A stretch of 64,000 nucleotides of DNA from Pseudocalidococcus sp964653145 (GTDB lineage Bacteria > Cyanobacteriota > Cyanobacteriia > Thermosynechococcales > Thermosynechococcaceae). The stretch covers positions 186,001 through 250,000 of the forward strand of contig CAZZCG010000001.1 in NCBI GenBank assembly GCA_964653145.1. Direction: 5' to 3'. Below are positions 1 through 7,471 of the stretch, in pieces; the first letter of the stretch is position 1; each line of letters starts with the position of its first letter. A program made the position numbers and the translations under genes. The notes beneath the pieces are model-generated. The model had not been told where the DNA came from. It saw nothing but the letters and a program-made list of their open reading frames with translations, and did no database searches.

Positions 1-143
1 AAGCCAATGCCGCCTTTGGGATGAACATGAAACTCTTCCAAGAGCTCGAGGGCAACTTAGTCAAAGCCATAGGTCAGTTGTTGTTCAATTCCTTAACCCG
101 TCGGAAAATGCAGGGCAGTACCGAATTGGCCACCGCCGAATAG
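1..143 (+). CDS. ho1: Heme oxygenase, C-terminal end (partial)
   Basis: The window opens inside a reading frame (codons from base 3) that ends at a TAG at 141-143. The 46 visible residues contain FGMNMKLFQELEGNLVKAIG and NSLTRRK, followed by GSTE. This matches, from memory, the conserved C-terminal helix of cyanobacterial biliverdin-producing heme oxygenase HO1. That enzyme opens heme to biliverdin using ferredoxin and supplies phycobilisome chromophores. Only the tail is visible, so the active-site histidine cannot be checked. A hairpin with a T run follows about 40 bases downstream. Confidence 0.85.
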   Translation, partial: ANAAFGMNMKLFQELEGNLVKAIGQLLFNSLTRRKMQGSTELATAE

Positions 144-464
144 GTTTAACTGCGACTCAGTGACACACAACAATGAACATCTTGGGGGCCGATCGGATCA
201 GGCTCCTTTTTTTGGGCCCTAATACCCTGCCATGATGAGGTGTGTACCCGCCCAAGGTGCGCCGTCAAACTCCTATATACCGCTGTTGATCGCCCCTATC
301 TCGGGTTTTGCCACCAGCTTCTGAGAGAACCGTCTCGGGCAATGCTAGAGTCAAACCAATTGTGACCTCGATCAACGATGCTAAATTTCTCCACGTGCCT
401 AAGCACAATTGAGTAAATCCAAATCTTACTCCTTAAAACCTATTTAGACGCCTAAATTTCACCA
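144..464. other. Intergenic region ho1-ftsE
   Basis: About 320 bases with no supportable gene. Apart from the terminator at 184-213 I see only presumed promoter DNA for the downstream ABC operon. No clear -35/-10 pair could be fixed. Confidence 0.5.
184..213 (+). terminator. Rho-independent terminator after heme oxygenase
   Basis: GGGGCC (185-190) can pair with GGCTCC (201-206, one G-U) around a 10-base loop. Seven T residues follow at 207-213. It lies 41 bases after the heme oxygenase stop. Confidence 0.7.
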
Positions 465-1271
465 ATGCTGAATGCTGTTTCCGCTAATCAACCGCAGCCA
501 ACCCGGCCTGCCTCCCCTCCCCTCGAGACGCTCGCCAATGCATCGTTTTTGAGTTTGCAATTGCAGCAGGTGACGAAACGATATCGCTCGGGACGGTTTT
601 GCTTGGATGGGGTGGATTTTCAACTCCAGGCCGGAACCTTTGCCTTGTTAACGGGGCCCTCGGGGGCGGGAAAATCAACGCTTTTGAAACTGTTTTATGG
701 CGCTGAACACCCGGATCGGGGTCAAGTCCTCGTCCAAGGCCAGGCGGTGAATCGGTTACGGGGTCGGGACTTGGCCTATTTGCGGCGGCAGGTGGGGGTC
801 ATTTTTCAGGACTACAAGCTCTTAGAACGGCGGACTGTGGCGGAAAATGTGGCCTTTGTCTTGGCGGCGCGGGGCCTGGCCTGGGCAGAAATTCAACGGC
901 GGGTGCCAGCGGCCTTAAACCTCGTGGGCCTGGGGGATCGGGGGAATTGTTTTCCAGATGTGCTTTCGGGGGGGGAACAACAGCGAGTCAGCATTGCCCG
1001 GGCCATTGTTGGTCAACCTCGAATCTTGTTAGCGGATGAACCCACCGGAAATTTAGATCGAAATAATGCCCTACAGGTCTTGAAGATTCTTCAACAACTG
1101 AACAAAAAGGGTTTGACGGTACTCATGACCACCCATGATCCCCATTTAGTTGAGATGGCCCAGGCCCCGGTGTGGCAAATTAAATCCGGGCGGCTCCTGG
1201 CCATGGCACCTCAGCAGGGGAGTCCATCTACAGCAGAAACAGGAGTTCAAAACCATGATCGGGCGGAGTAA
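465..1271 (+). CDS. ftsE: FtsE-type ABC transporter ATPase
   Basis: ATPase partner of FtsX in the complex that couples cell division to peptidoglycan hydrolase activation at the inner membrane. The 268 residues hold a Walker A (GPSGAGKST, about residue 65), Q-loop FQDYKLL, signature LSGGEQQR, Walker B LLADEPTGNLD and the switch His in TTHD. The first about 28 residues (rich in P, Q and S) precede the ABC fold and are longer than in most FtsE proteins, so an internal start is possible. The gene overlaps the start of ftsX by 17 bases, a sign of translational coupling. FtsE versus a related LolD/MacB-type ATPase is settled by the FtsX neighbour. Confidence 0.9.
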   Translation: MLNAVSANQPQPTRPASPPLETLANASFLSLQLQQVTKRYRSGRFCLDGVDFQLQAGTFALLTGPSGAGKSTLLKLFYGAEHPDRGQVLVQGQAVNRLRGRDLAYLRRQVGVIFQDYKLLERRTVAENVAFVLAARGLAWAEIQRRVPAALNLVGLGDRGNCFPDVLSGGEQQRVSIARAIVGQPRILLADEPTGNLDRNNALQVLKILQQLNKKGLTVLMTTHDPHLVEMAQAPVWQIKSGRLLAMAPQQGSPSTAETGVQNHDRAE

Positions 1272-2217
1272 ACCCTCGGGCTGGCACACCTCAGAAACCC
1301 TAACTCGGGCTCGCTACTTGGCTCGGGAAACCCAATTGGGACTCTGGCGGGGCGGTTGGTTAAATGGGGCAGCTGTCTTGACGGTGGCGGTGTTGCTGTT
1401 TTTGTTTGGCTTTGGGTTTAATGTGGCCACGCAAATTGACACGGCCTTTCAGCAACTGGGCAGTCGATTGGAAATTACCGCCTATCTGGAACCCAACCAG
1501 GCCCCGGAGCCGATCCAACCACAATTGGAGCAATTACCCAACATCGCCACGGTGGTTTTAGTCAGCAAAGACCAGGCCTGGCGGGAACTTTTACAGGATT
1601 TAGGGGCTCCAGACCTGGCGACAGCTCAGGAAAATCAGGGTCTGATGCAAAACCCCCTTGTGGATGAGTTTAAGATCGTGGCCAGCCGCGGTGAAGATGT
1701 TCCGGAACTGGCGGAAGCGGTCGAAACCATTCCGGGAATTCAGTCGGTGCAGTATTTGGATCAAGCTCTAGCCAGCTTGCAAACCCTAAGCCAAAGCGCG
1801 CAACGGTTGGGGGGAATTTTGGTTATTGCCCTCGGGATTACCGCTGTTGCCGTCATTGCCACCGTGATGCAGTTATTAGCTGTTGTTCGGCAACCAGAAA
1901 TTGAAATTATGGAATTGGTTGGGGCCACTCCCCGCTGGATTTATTTCCCCTTCTTAGTCCAAGGGGCCGGTTTGGGGATGATCGGGGGCTTCTTGGCCTG
2001 GGGCGGGATTAGTCTGACGGAACAGGCAATTCTACAATGGCTGACTCAGCAGGGAGACCTTCTCAAGCTTTTGGGGGAATTACTGGCGGATTCTGTCCTC
2101 GGGGGTGGCTGGTTACTACTGGTGCTGTTGGTGTTGGGGGCTATCGTGGGCCTGGTGGGCAGTGGTTTTATTTTTATTCAAGGAACACGGGGTAAACAGC
2201 TTGGGGCTCTTAACTGA
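1255..2217 (+). CDS. ftsX: FtsX-like permease, cell division
   Basis: Membrane subunit paired with FtsE. Starting at the ATG at 1255, which overlaps the ftsE stop, gives 320 residues. The architecture is typical of FtsX: a cytoplasmic N-terminus, TM1 at about 38-57, a large extracytoplasmic loop of about 120 residues containing repeated acidic and proline positions, then three more TM helices at about 184-205, 235-260 and 280-310. The longer frame opening at 1150 lies inside ftsE and has no plausible start, so 1255 is preferred. The long extracytoplasmic loop is where FtsX proteins recruit hydrolases. Confidence 0.9.
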   Translation: MIGRSKPSGWHTSETLTRARYLARETQLGLWRGGWLNGAAVLTVAVLLFLFGFGFNVATQIDTAFQQLGSRLEITAYLEPNQAPEPIQPQLEQLPNIATVVLVSKDQAWRELLQDLGAPDLATAQENQGLMQNPLVDEFKIVASRGEDVPELAEAVETIPGIQSVQYLDQALASLQTLSQSAQRLGGILVIALGITAVAVIATVMQLLAVVRQPEIEIMELVGATPRWIYFPFLVQGAGLGMIGGFLAWGGISLTEQAILQWLTQQGDLLKLLGELLADSVLGGGWLLLVLLVLGAIVGLVGSGFIFIQGTRGKQLGALN

Positions 2218-2227
2218 GGTTTTAGAG

Positions 2228-2917
2228 CTAAGGCATCAACGTTGCTTGCCAACTGCGGCAGGTTTTGAACCAGTGAAGGTGGTAGATCAAGGGGATGGAC
2301 AAGGTATCCCAAAGGGGCGGCTGAATGTTGGCCTGGTGTAGGGCTCGAGCTGTCCAAGAATTACAGGTGAACCAGGCCGAGTAACTTCCGGTGGCGGCAT
2401 AAAAATTACTGTGGACCTGCCGACTTTGATTCAGCCAGATGACATCTCCCTGAGGATCCCGTTCAAAACTGTTCAATAGATATTGCGTCAGGGCCTGGTA
2501 ATCTGCAGGACTAAGTTCCAGAGAGATGAGGAATTCAGCTAACGGGGCCTGGGGCACTTGGTCAAATTCTTGGACGTGTAATGTCGCGGGACTATGGGCC
2601 AACAATAGCGCCCGCAGAGCCACATCCGGGGGAATTTCGGCTAAGGGAGTCAATTGCCGATAGAGTTCCCGTTCGCCCCAACCAAACCCGACATATTCCC
2701 GCCCAGGCCCCAGGGGTAACTGCTCCTGCCAATTGAATGAGGGAGTTTTAACGGGGACGAGGATATTCGTATGGGCGGCATCCCCATAGACATAAATGAC
2801 AACCCCGGACTCCAGAGTTGTTTGGGGATCTAAAAACAGTGAACAGGGGGGAATCAAACCCAGGCCCAGACCCACAACTGTTCCCACGACGGCGTTTCTC
2901 CAGGTTCTAAGCTCCAT
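2228..2917 (-). CDS. DUF2459 (TIGR02117-like) protein
   Basis: Conserved protein of unknown function with an N-terminal hydrophobic helix (about residues 8-25 from the chosen start), so probably membrane-anchored or exported. Family hallmarks visible are HTNILVPV, then FGWGERELY about 40 residues later, and a C-terminal segment with HSNFYAATG and CNSWTA. The start is placed at the ATG at 2917 (MELRTWRN). It overlaps the 3' end of malQ by 11 bases, and the frame opening at 2965 would add 16 residues lying inside malQ. It converges tail to tail with ftsX, leaving a 10-base gap. Function not known. Confidence 0.7.
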   Translation of the reverse strand: MELRTWRNAVVGTVVGLGLGLIPPCSLFLDPQTTLESGVVIYVYGDAAHTNILVPVKTPSFNWQEQLPLGPGREYVGFGWGERELYRQLTPLAEIPPDVALRALLLAHSPATLHVQEFDQVPQAPLAEFLISLELSPADYQALTQYLLNSFERDPQGDVIWLNQSRQVHSNFYAATGSYSAWFTCNSWTARALHQANIQPPLWDTLSIPLIYHLHWFKTCRSWQATLMP

Positions 2918-4532
2918 GATCCTCTGGGGTGAACTCAGCAGGGGGCGGCGGTGGTTGGCGACCATAGAGTTGGGTCAGGTATTTCAGACGTTCTCCCAAC
3001 CCCCCCCGAAGTTCCGCAAATTCATCGGGTTGTAAACGCCAGGCCCAGTTCCCCTCGGGTTTGCTGGGAAAATTCATCCGGGCAGCGGCCCCTAACCCCA
3101 GGAGGTCTTGAACGGGAATGATGGCCTGGTTGGCAACGGAACTAAAGGCCAAGCGAATTAAATCCCAGTGGATCCCCTCATGGGTCATAGCCCCCAGATA
3201 ATCCCTAATCCGGTTGCGCTCCCAATCATTCAAGGACTCAAACCAGCCGGCCGTGGTGTTGTTATCGTGGGTGCCAGTATAGACCAAGAAATTCCGCTCG
3301 TAGTTAAAGGGCAAAAATGGGTTATCAGCCCCGCCCCCAAAGGCAAACTGGAGAATCTTCATCCCCGGAAATTCAAACTCATCCCGCAAGGCAATCACCT
3401 CTGGCGTAATTTCCCCTAAATCCTCCGCCAAAATTGGTAAGTCCCCCAACTCAGCTAGGACTGCGGTGAACAGTTTAGCCCCCGGCCCCTTGACCCACTC
3501 GCCATCAACGGCCGTTTCTTCACCATAGGGGACTTGCCAGTAGGCTTCAAAACCGCGGAAATGATCGACGCGAATTAAATCCATGGCATGAAACAGGACA
3601 CGAAACCGCTCAATCCACCAGCGATACCCCTCGGCTTCCATGGCCGGCCAGTTGTAAATTGGATTGCCCCAAAGTTGCCCTGTGGCGCTGAAATAATCTG
3701 GGGGCACACCCGCCATTTGGGCCACACGACCGGGTTGGGGCGGTAATTTCTGAGGGGTTTCCGGATCGGCCTCAGTATCTGGGTCGGGTTCTGGGTCGGG
3801 GGTGAAGCCTTGGGGAATCAGTTCGAACAGGTGGGGAAAGGCCCAAACATCAGCACTGTCATGGGCAACGTAGATCGGAATATCCCCAATCATTTTGATC
3901 CCGTTGCGATTGGCGTAGGCCCGTAATTCATCCCACTGTTGAAAGAAGATAAATTGCTGGAATTGATAACTAAAAGTTTCGGCGGCTAGACGGGTTTCGG
4001 CCGCGGCAATGGCCTCAGATTCGCGCCAGGCCAACTCAGGAGGCCATTCATACCAGGCCAGGTTGTTACTTTCGTCTTTGAGGGCCATGTAAAGCGCATA
4101 GGTGGGTAACCAGTAGGCCTGGGACTGACAAAACTTGTTAAATTCCGCCCAATCCGTAGGGGAAGCTTTGGCCTGGAAGGTGGCCGCGGCCTGGCGCAAT
4201 CGGCTGAGTTTGGCGGGAATCACTTGGTCATAGTCCACCCAATCCGGGGAGCCAGAGGGGATGCCATCTAATTCATGGGCTTCAAGCCAACCCTGGGCTA
4301 CGAGCGTATCTAAACTAATTAGAACTGGATTCCCGGCCATGGCTGAGTAGCACATATAGGGGGAGTTGCCGTAGCCGGTGGGGCCTAGGGGGAGCATTTG
4401 CCAAAGTTGTTGCCCGGTATAGGCCATAAAGTCAACAAACTCAACGGCTGCTTGTCCGAGGTCACCAATCCCTTGTCCGCCCGGTAATGAGGTGGGGTGG
4501 AGTAGTAAACCAGCAGCACGGGGAAACGGCAT
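2907..4532 (-). CDS. malQ: 4-alpha-glucanotransferase (amylomaltase)
   Basis: Cytosolic GH77 enzyme that transfers maltosyl and longer glucan chains during glycogen and maltooligosaccharide metabolism. Visible motifs: GDIPIYVAHDSADVW, AGVPPDYFSATGQLWGNP, the nucleophile region IRVDHFRGFEAYW, the acid/base region ILAEDLGEIT and the third Asp in YTGTHDNNTT. At 541 residues it is slightly longer than the usual about 500. The extra length includes a Pro/Asp/Glu-rich insertion at about residues 242-268 just before AGVPPDYFS. It is the first gene of a minus-strand pair with the DUF2459 gene. Confidence 0.96.
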   Translation of the reverse strand: MPFPRAAGLLLHPTSLPGGQGIGDLGQAAVEFVDFMAYTGQQLWQMLPLGPTGYGNSPYMCYSAMAGNPVLISLDTLVAQGWLEAHELDGIPSGSPDWVDYDQVIPAKLSRLRQAAATFQAKASPTDWAEFNKFCQSQAYWLPTYALYMALKDESNNLAWYEWPPELAWRESEAIAAAETRLAAETFSYQFQQFIFFQQWDELRAYANRNGIKMIGDIPIYVAHDSADVWAFPHLFELIPQGFTPDPEPDPDTEADPETPQKLPPQPGRVAQMAGVPPDYFSATGQLWGNPIYNWPAMEAEGYRWWIERFRVLFHAMDLIRVDHFRGFEAYWQVPYGEETAVDGEWVKGPGAKLFTAVLAELGDLPILAEDLGEITPEVIALRDEFEFPGMKILQFAFGGGADNPFLPFNYERNFLVYTGTHDNNTTAGWFESLNDWERNRIRDYLGAMTHEGIHWDLIRLAFSSVANQAIIPVQDLLGLGAAARMNFPSKPEGNWAWRLQPDEFAELRGGLGERLKYLTQLYGRQPPPPPAEFTPEDHGA

Positions 4533-4763
4533 TGTTTGGGGTCTCCTTGCAAAATCGGGGGCAATGCAGCCAAGGTAATCAGAACTTCCCCCAAGCGTAA
4601 TCTAGTTTTGCCCAGGCCTGGCATTTGTGGGGAATGTTTTAAGCTCGGAAAAGTTCTATAGAATTGTGTAGAAACGCTAACTTTCTTAATTGCTCTGACG
4701 GTTCTCTGGGCCTGGATTAGACTATAGGCAAATATTTATTTCATCGCCACCTTATTTACCGTA

Positions 4764-5981
4764 ATGTCAATACCAATGGATGTTATTCCCCATATTTTCA
4801 AAGGTGGGAAACTCAGTGACTATGCAGTGGAGTTAAGTCAAAAGGGAACGCTACAAACCCGACACTTACTTAGTAATAAAGAGATTCCCACAGTAGCGCA
4901 AGGAGCAAACAAAATGTTAATTGAAGCCAATTTAGCAGTTGGGTTACTCAATACGGGCCTGGGTGTGGCTAATTTGGCTTTGGGTGCTTACAACGCCTAC
5001 AAAATTACTAAGGTTCATGGTGAGATTAAACAAAATCACCAAATTGTCATGTCGCATTTGAGCAGTATTGAAAACACATTACAGGTACAGCAACGCAGCC
5101 TAGAAATCTTAGCGTTTCATCAATGGCAACTTTCTGAACAAATGCAGTTATTGCGCCAGGAAATGCAAGCGGGATTTAATACAGTCTTAAAAACCATTGA
5201 AGATACCAATATCAAACAAAAAAGAGCGACTTTTAGTGAACGAACCTTCATCTTAGAAAGAACCTACAGACGCTTTGTTGATCTATTACTCAATGGAAAC
5301 GAAATTGCAGCAGAAAAGGAGGCCCGAGAACTGATCAATTGTGCAACTTCGTTAGAAGCCTGGTTAAATGTTGAGCTAAAACAAATTGACCCAGGCCAGG
5401 CCGAGCGATTACCGTTACGAGTTGCTGAAGCTTATGCTGTCAGAGCTAAGGCCGATGCCTATACGGTGATGGGTGAGGGATATCAGTCCATTGCGGAAAG
5501 GGAACTAACCGATTTTGAGACTGCAATCCAAGAGGAGGTTTATCACTTATGCAATAACAAAACGCTCTATTATGTTGGCGCTGAAGTTCCTGAGGTGATT
5601 GCTCAGTATGTGTATTTGTATCGTGGGATTCATCGAGGCAAGCAACTTTTAGGGCAACCATCCACAGAGATACTCATTCAGGCGGAAGATTTGGAGTGGG
5701 ATGATAGTTTGAATCCGTTGCGGGAAATTCTGAGAAATAAGCCTGAACAATCTGATGATTCTAGCTCAATTACAACCATTCCCCTGAAAACAATGGCTGA
5801 TATGGAATGGTATATCCGATTTACAGAACAAGACAGGGAACAATTTGACATTTTAGCCTTTGCCAATAAACATTCTAACGGCTTAAATTCCAGGTACTTA
5901 CTATTGCCATTTGGGTTAGAACAACCATCTAATTTAAATAATAATAGTTTATCACTTATAAAAAAAATTGTATCCTTGTGA
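4764..5981 (+). pseudogene. Helical hypothetical protein, first piece of a frameshifted gene
   Basis: Not a family I recognise. The 405 residues are mostly helical. A hydrophobic helix at about residues 52-80 (NLAVGLLNTGLGVANLALGA) is followed by a coiled-coil-like stretch (SSIENTLQVQQRSLEILAF) and a charged helical domain to about residue 290. The frame ends abruptly after an A8 run (5960-5967), while the next frame continues with similar composition (LYPCELREQFIDTICNAL). The gene therefore probably once ran on into 5968-6255 and 6277-6903. The DNA is AT-rich and nearly free of the GGCCTGG motif beyond 5450, unlike the neighbours. Whether a shifted product is made is unknown. Confidence 0.6.
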
Positions 5982-6255
5982 ATTAAGAGAACAATTTATT
6001 GATACTATTTGCAATGCACTTAATGTCAAATCCTTGAAAATTATTACCTCAAATAATTTAAATAAAACTGAAATAATATCTATTGATTTTGAGAAAATTA
6101 GTGAAAGTGACCTCAAGCAATTTACAAGTCCATCAAGAAACAATATTAAAGACCAAGAAATAGTTATAAGTTCTGAATATCCTATTTCTCAAATTTATTC
6201 AATTCAAAATCTAAAAAAAAGGATAACTCACCTAGTACATTGTAACAATGAATGA
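5968..6255 (+). pseudogene. Second piece of frameshifted gene
   Basis: About 95 codons in the +1 frame relative to the preceding piece, beginning right at the A8 run with no ATG (only a TTG). The composition (I, N, K, S rich) continues that of the upstream 3' end. It ends at a TGA at 6253-6255, and the same frame reopens immediately and continues into the third piece. Read as the middle of one broken gene rather than a gene of its own. Confidence 0.5.
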
Positions 6256-6276
6256 GTTTTAATTTCTTTAACTGGC

Positions 6277-6903
6277 TTGCCATACCGAGAACAATTAATT
6301 TTCACGAGTCAAACATGGATTCCTTCTGGATTAAGCGATAAGCTGCAAGCAGGCTATAAAATCACTAGCCTAAATTGTTCACATACAACCCATGACTGGA
6401 TAGTCGTTGTAACATCAAAAAAACAATCAAATAATCACTCTGAAGTTCGTTTTCTGCAAAATTCTTTTAGAAAGTGTGATGATCAAATTCAATCTCTTTG
6501 GAAGAAAGGCAATAAAATCGAATACATTGGAATAAAATCAAAGGGACAGCAAAATATGAATGGATTCGATACATTTCTTGTGTCTATGTCTTCTAATTTT
6601 CCTGCAAAATCTCAAATCTTTACACAGCATACATTCTTGCCAGATCAATATCTTCAAGCAAAGCTAGATCAGAAATATTTTATTAGTTCTATTAATACTG
6701 GTTTTTTGTATTACGTTGTTCTCTCGGAATGGAATCATCATATTCCAATAAAGCAAATATGGTTTGTGTCTCATAATTTCCCAATTCTACAAATTGAAAG
6801 GGGATGGGAAAAAGGACTTAACATTTCTCATTTGACTTATTGTGAGTGTGATGAGTTATGGACAGTTGTAATGTCAGACAAAAATTATCCTTATGATCCA
6901 TAA
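6277..6903 (+). pseudogene. DUF7477-like repeat protein, third piece of broken gene
   Basis: In the same frame as the preceding piece and separated from it by one in-frame TGA. The only start is a TTG. About 208 residues show four degenerate units of about 50 residues built as W/L-x-x-G-(Y/N)-x-I-(T/S)-x-(L/I), about 10 residues, then a hydrophobic strand (V)VVM(S): LQAGYKITSLN...DWIVVVTS; WKKGNKIEYIG...TFLVSMSS; LDQKYFISSIN...YYVVLSE; WEKGLNISHLT...LWTVVMSD. This resembles, from memory, the DUF7477 repeat found at the C-termini of some cyanobacterial and plant kinases. Here the repeats would form the C-terminal sensor or binding part of the upstream helical protein. Confidence 0.55.
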
Positions 6904-7471
6904 CTCAAGAACTCAAAAATCTCCTAAGCTCCCCACAATATTCTGACAAAGTGTAGTCTCGAAGTTCAGCAACCAAGGTTATTGCATCTGCTTTTGTCCC
7001 AACTAAGGAATGGGTTTACTCCTAGGGCCTCGCTTTGGAGCTAGGTGTCGAGTTTTCCGAACCAGGGTAATCAGCTTGTGGACGGTTGTTTGATTGACTT
7101 GAAACCGTGTGGCGAGCTTGAGAATGGATGAACTCCCTCATGGCTTAAGACTATGCCCTATTCTTGAATGCCTAAAACGCTGTCGGGGCCTGGAATCTAC
7201 CCACAGTGATTAAATTCTGCTGTCTGTGTAACCACCACCAGATATGCTGCAATATAAACAATCACCAGGTTGTAAACCTTAAAATAAAGCTAGGAAGTCA
7301 AAAAAAGTTACTATGACCATCGCAGTGCAATCAGTTTTAAGCCACTTCTAAAATTGCGATGGTAATTTAGATGTGTTTAAGGCCAAGTATCTAAGCTAGC
7401 ATAGTTACTGCAAAAAATTATCTAGATCCCTAACTGCCATCCACCTTCCGCCACTAGCAAGGGTTATAAGC
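6904..7471. other. Intergenic region with transposon debris
   Basis: 568 bases with no intact gene. The IS630 HTH fossil at 7003-7137 is the only recognisable content. The rest (7138-7471) is AT-rich and presumably includes the kinase promoter. Confidence 0.5.
7003..7137 (-). pseudogene. IS630-family transposase HTH fossil
   Basis: Reading the minus strand from 7137 to a TAG at 7003-7005 gives SSSILKLATRFQVNQTTVHK, then KTRHLAPKRGPRSKP. This is the helix-turn-helix and linker of an IS630-type transposase N-terminus. An in-frame stop precedes it, and nothing recognisable of the DDE domain remains. It lies in a 568-base gap between the broken gene and the kinase. Confidence 0.6.
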
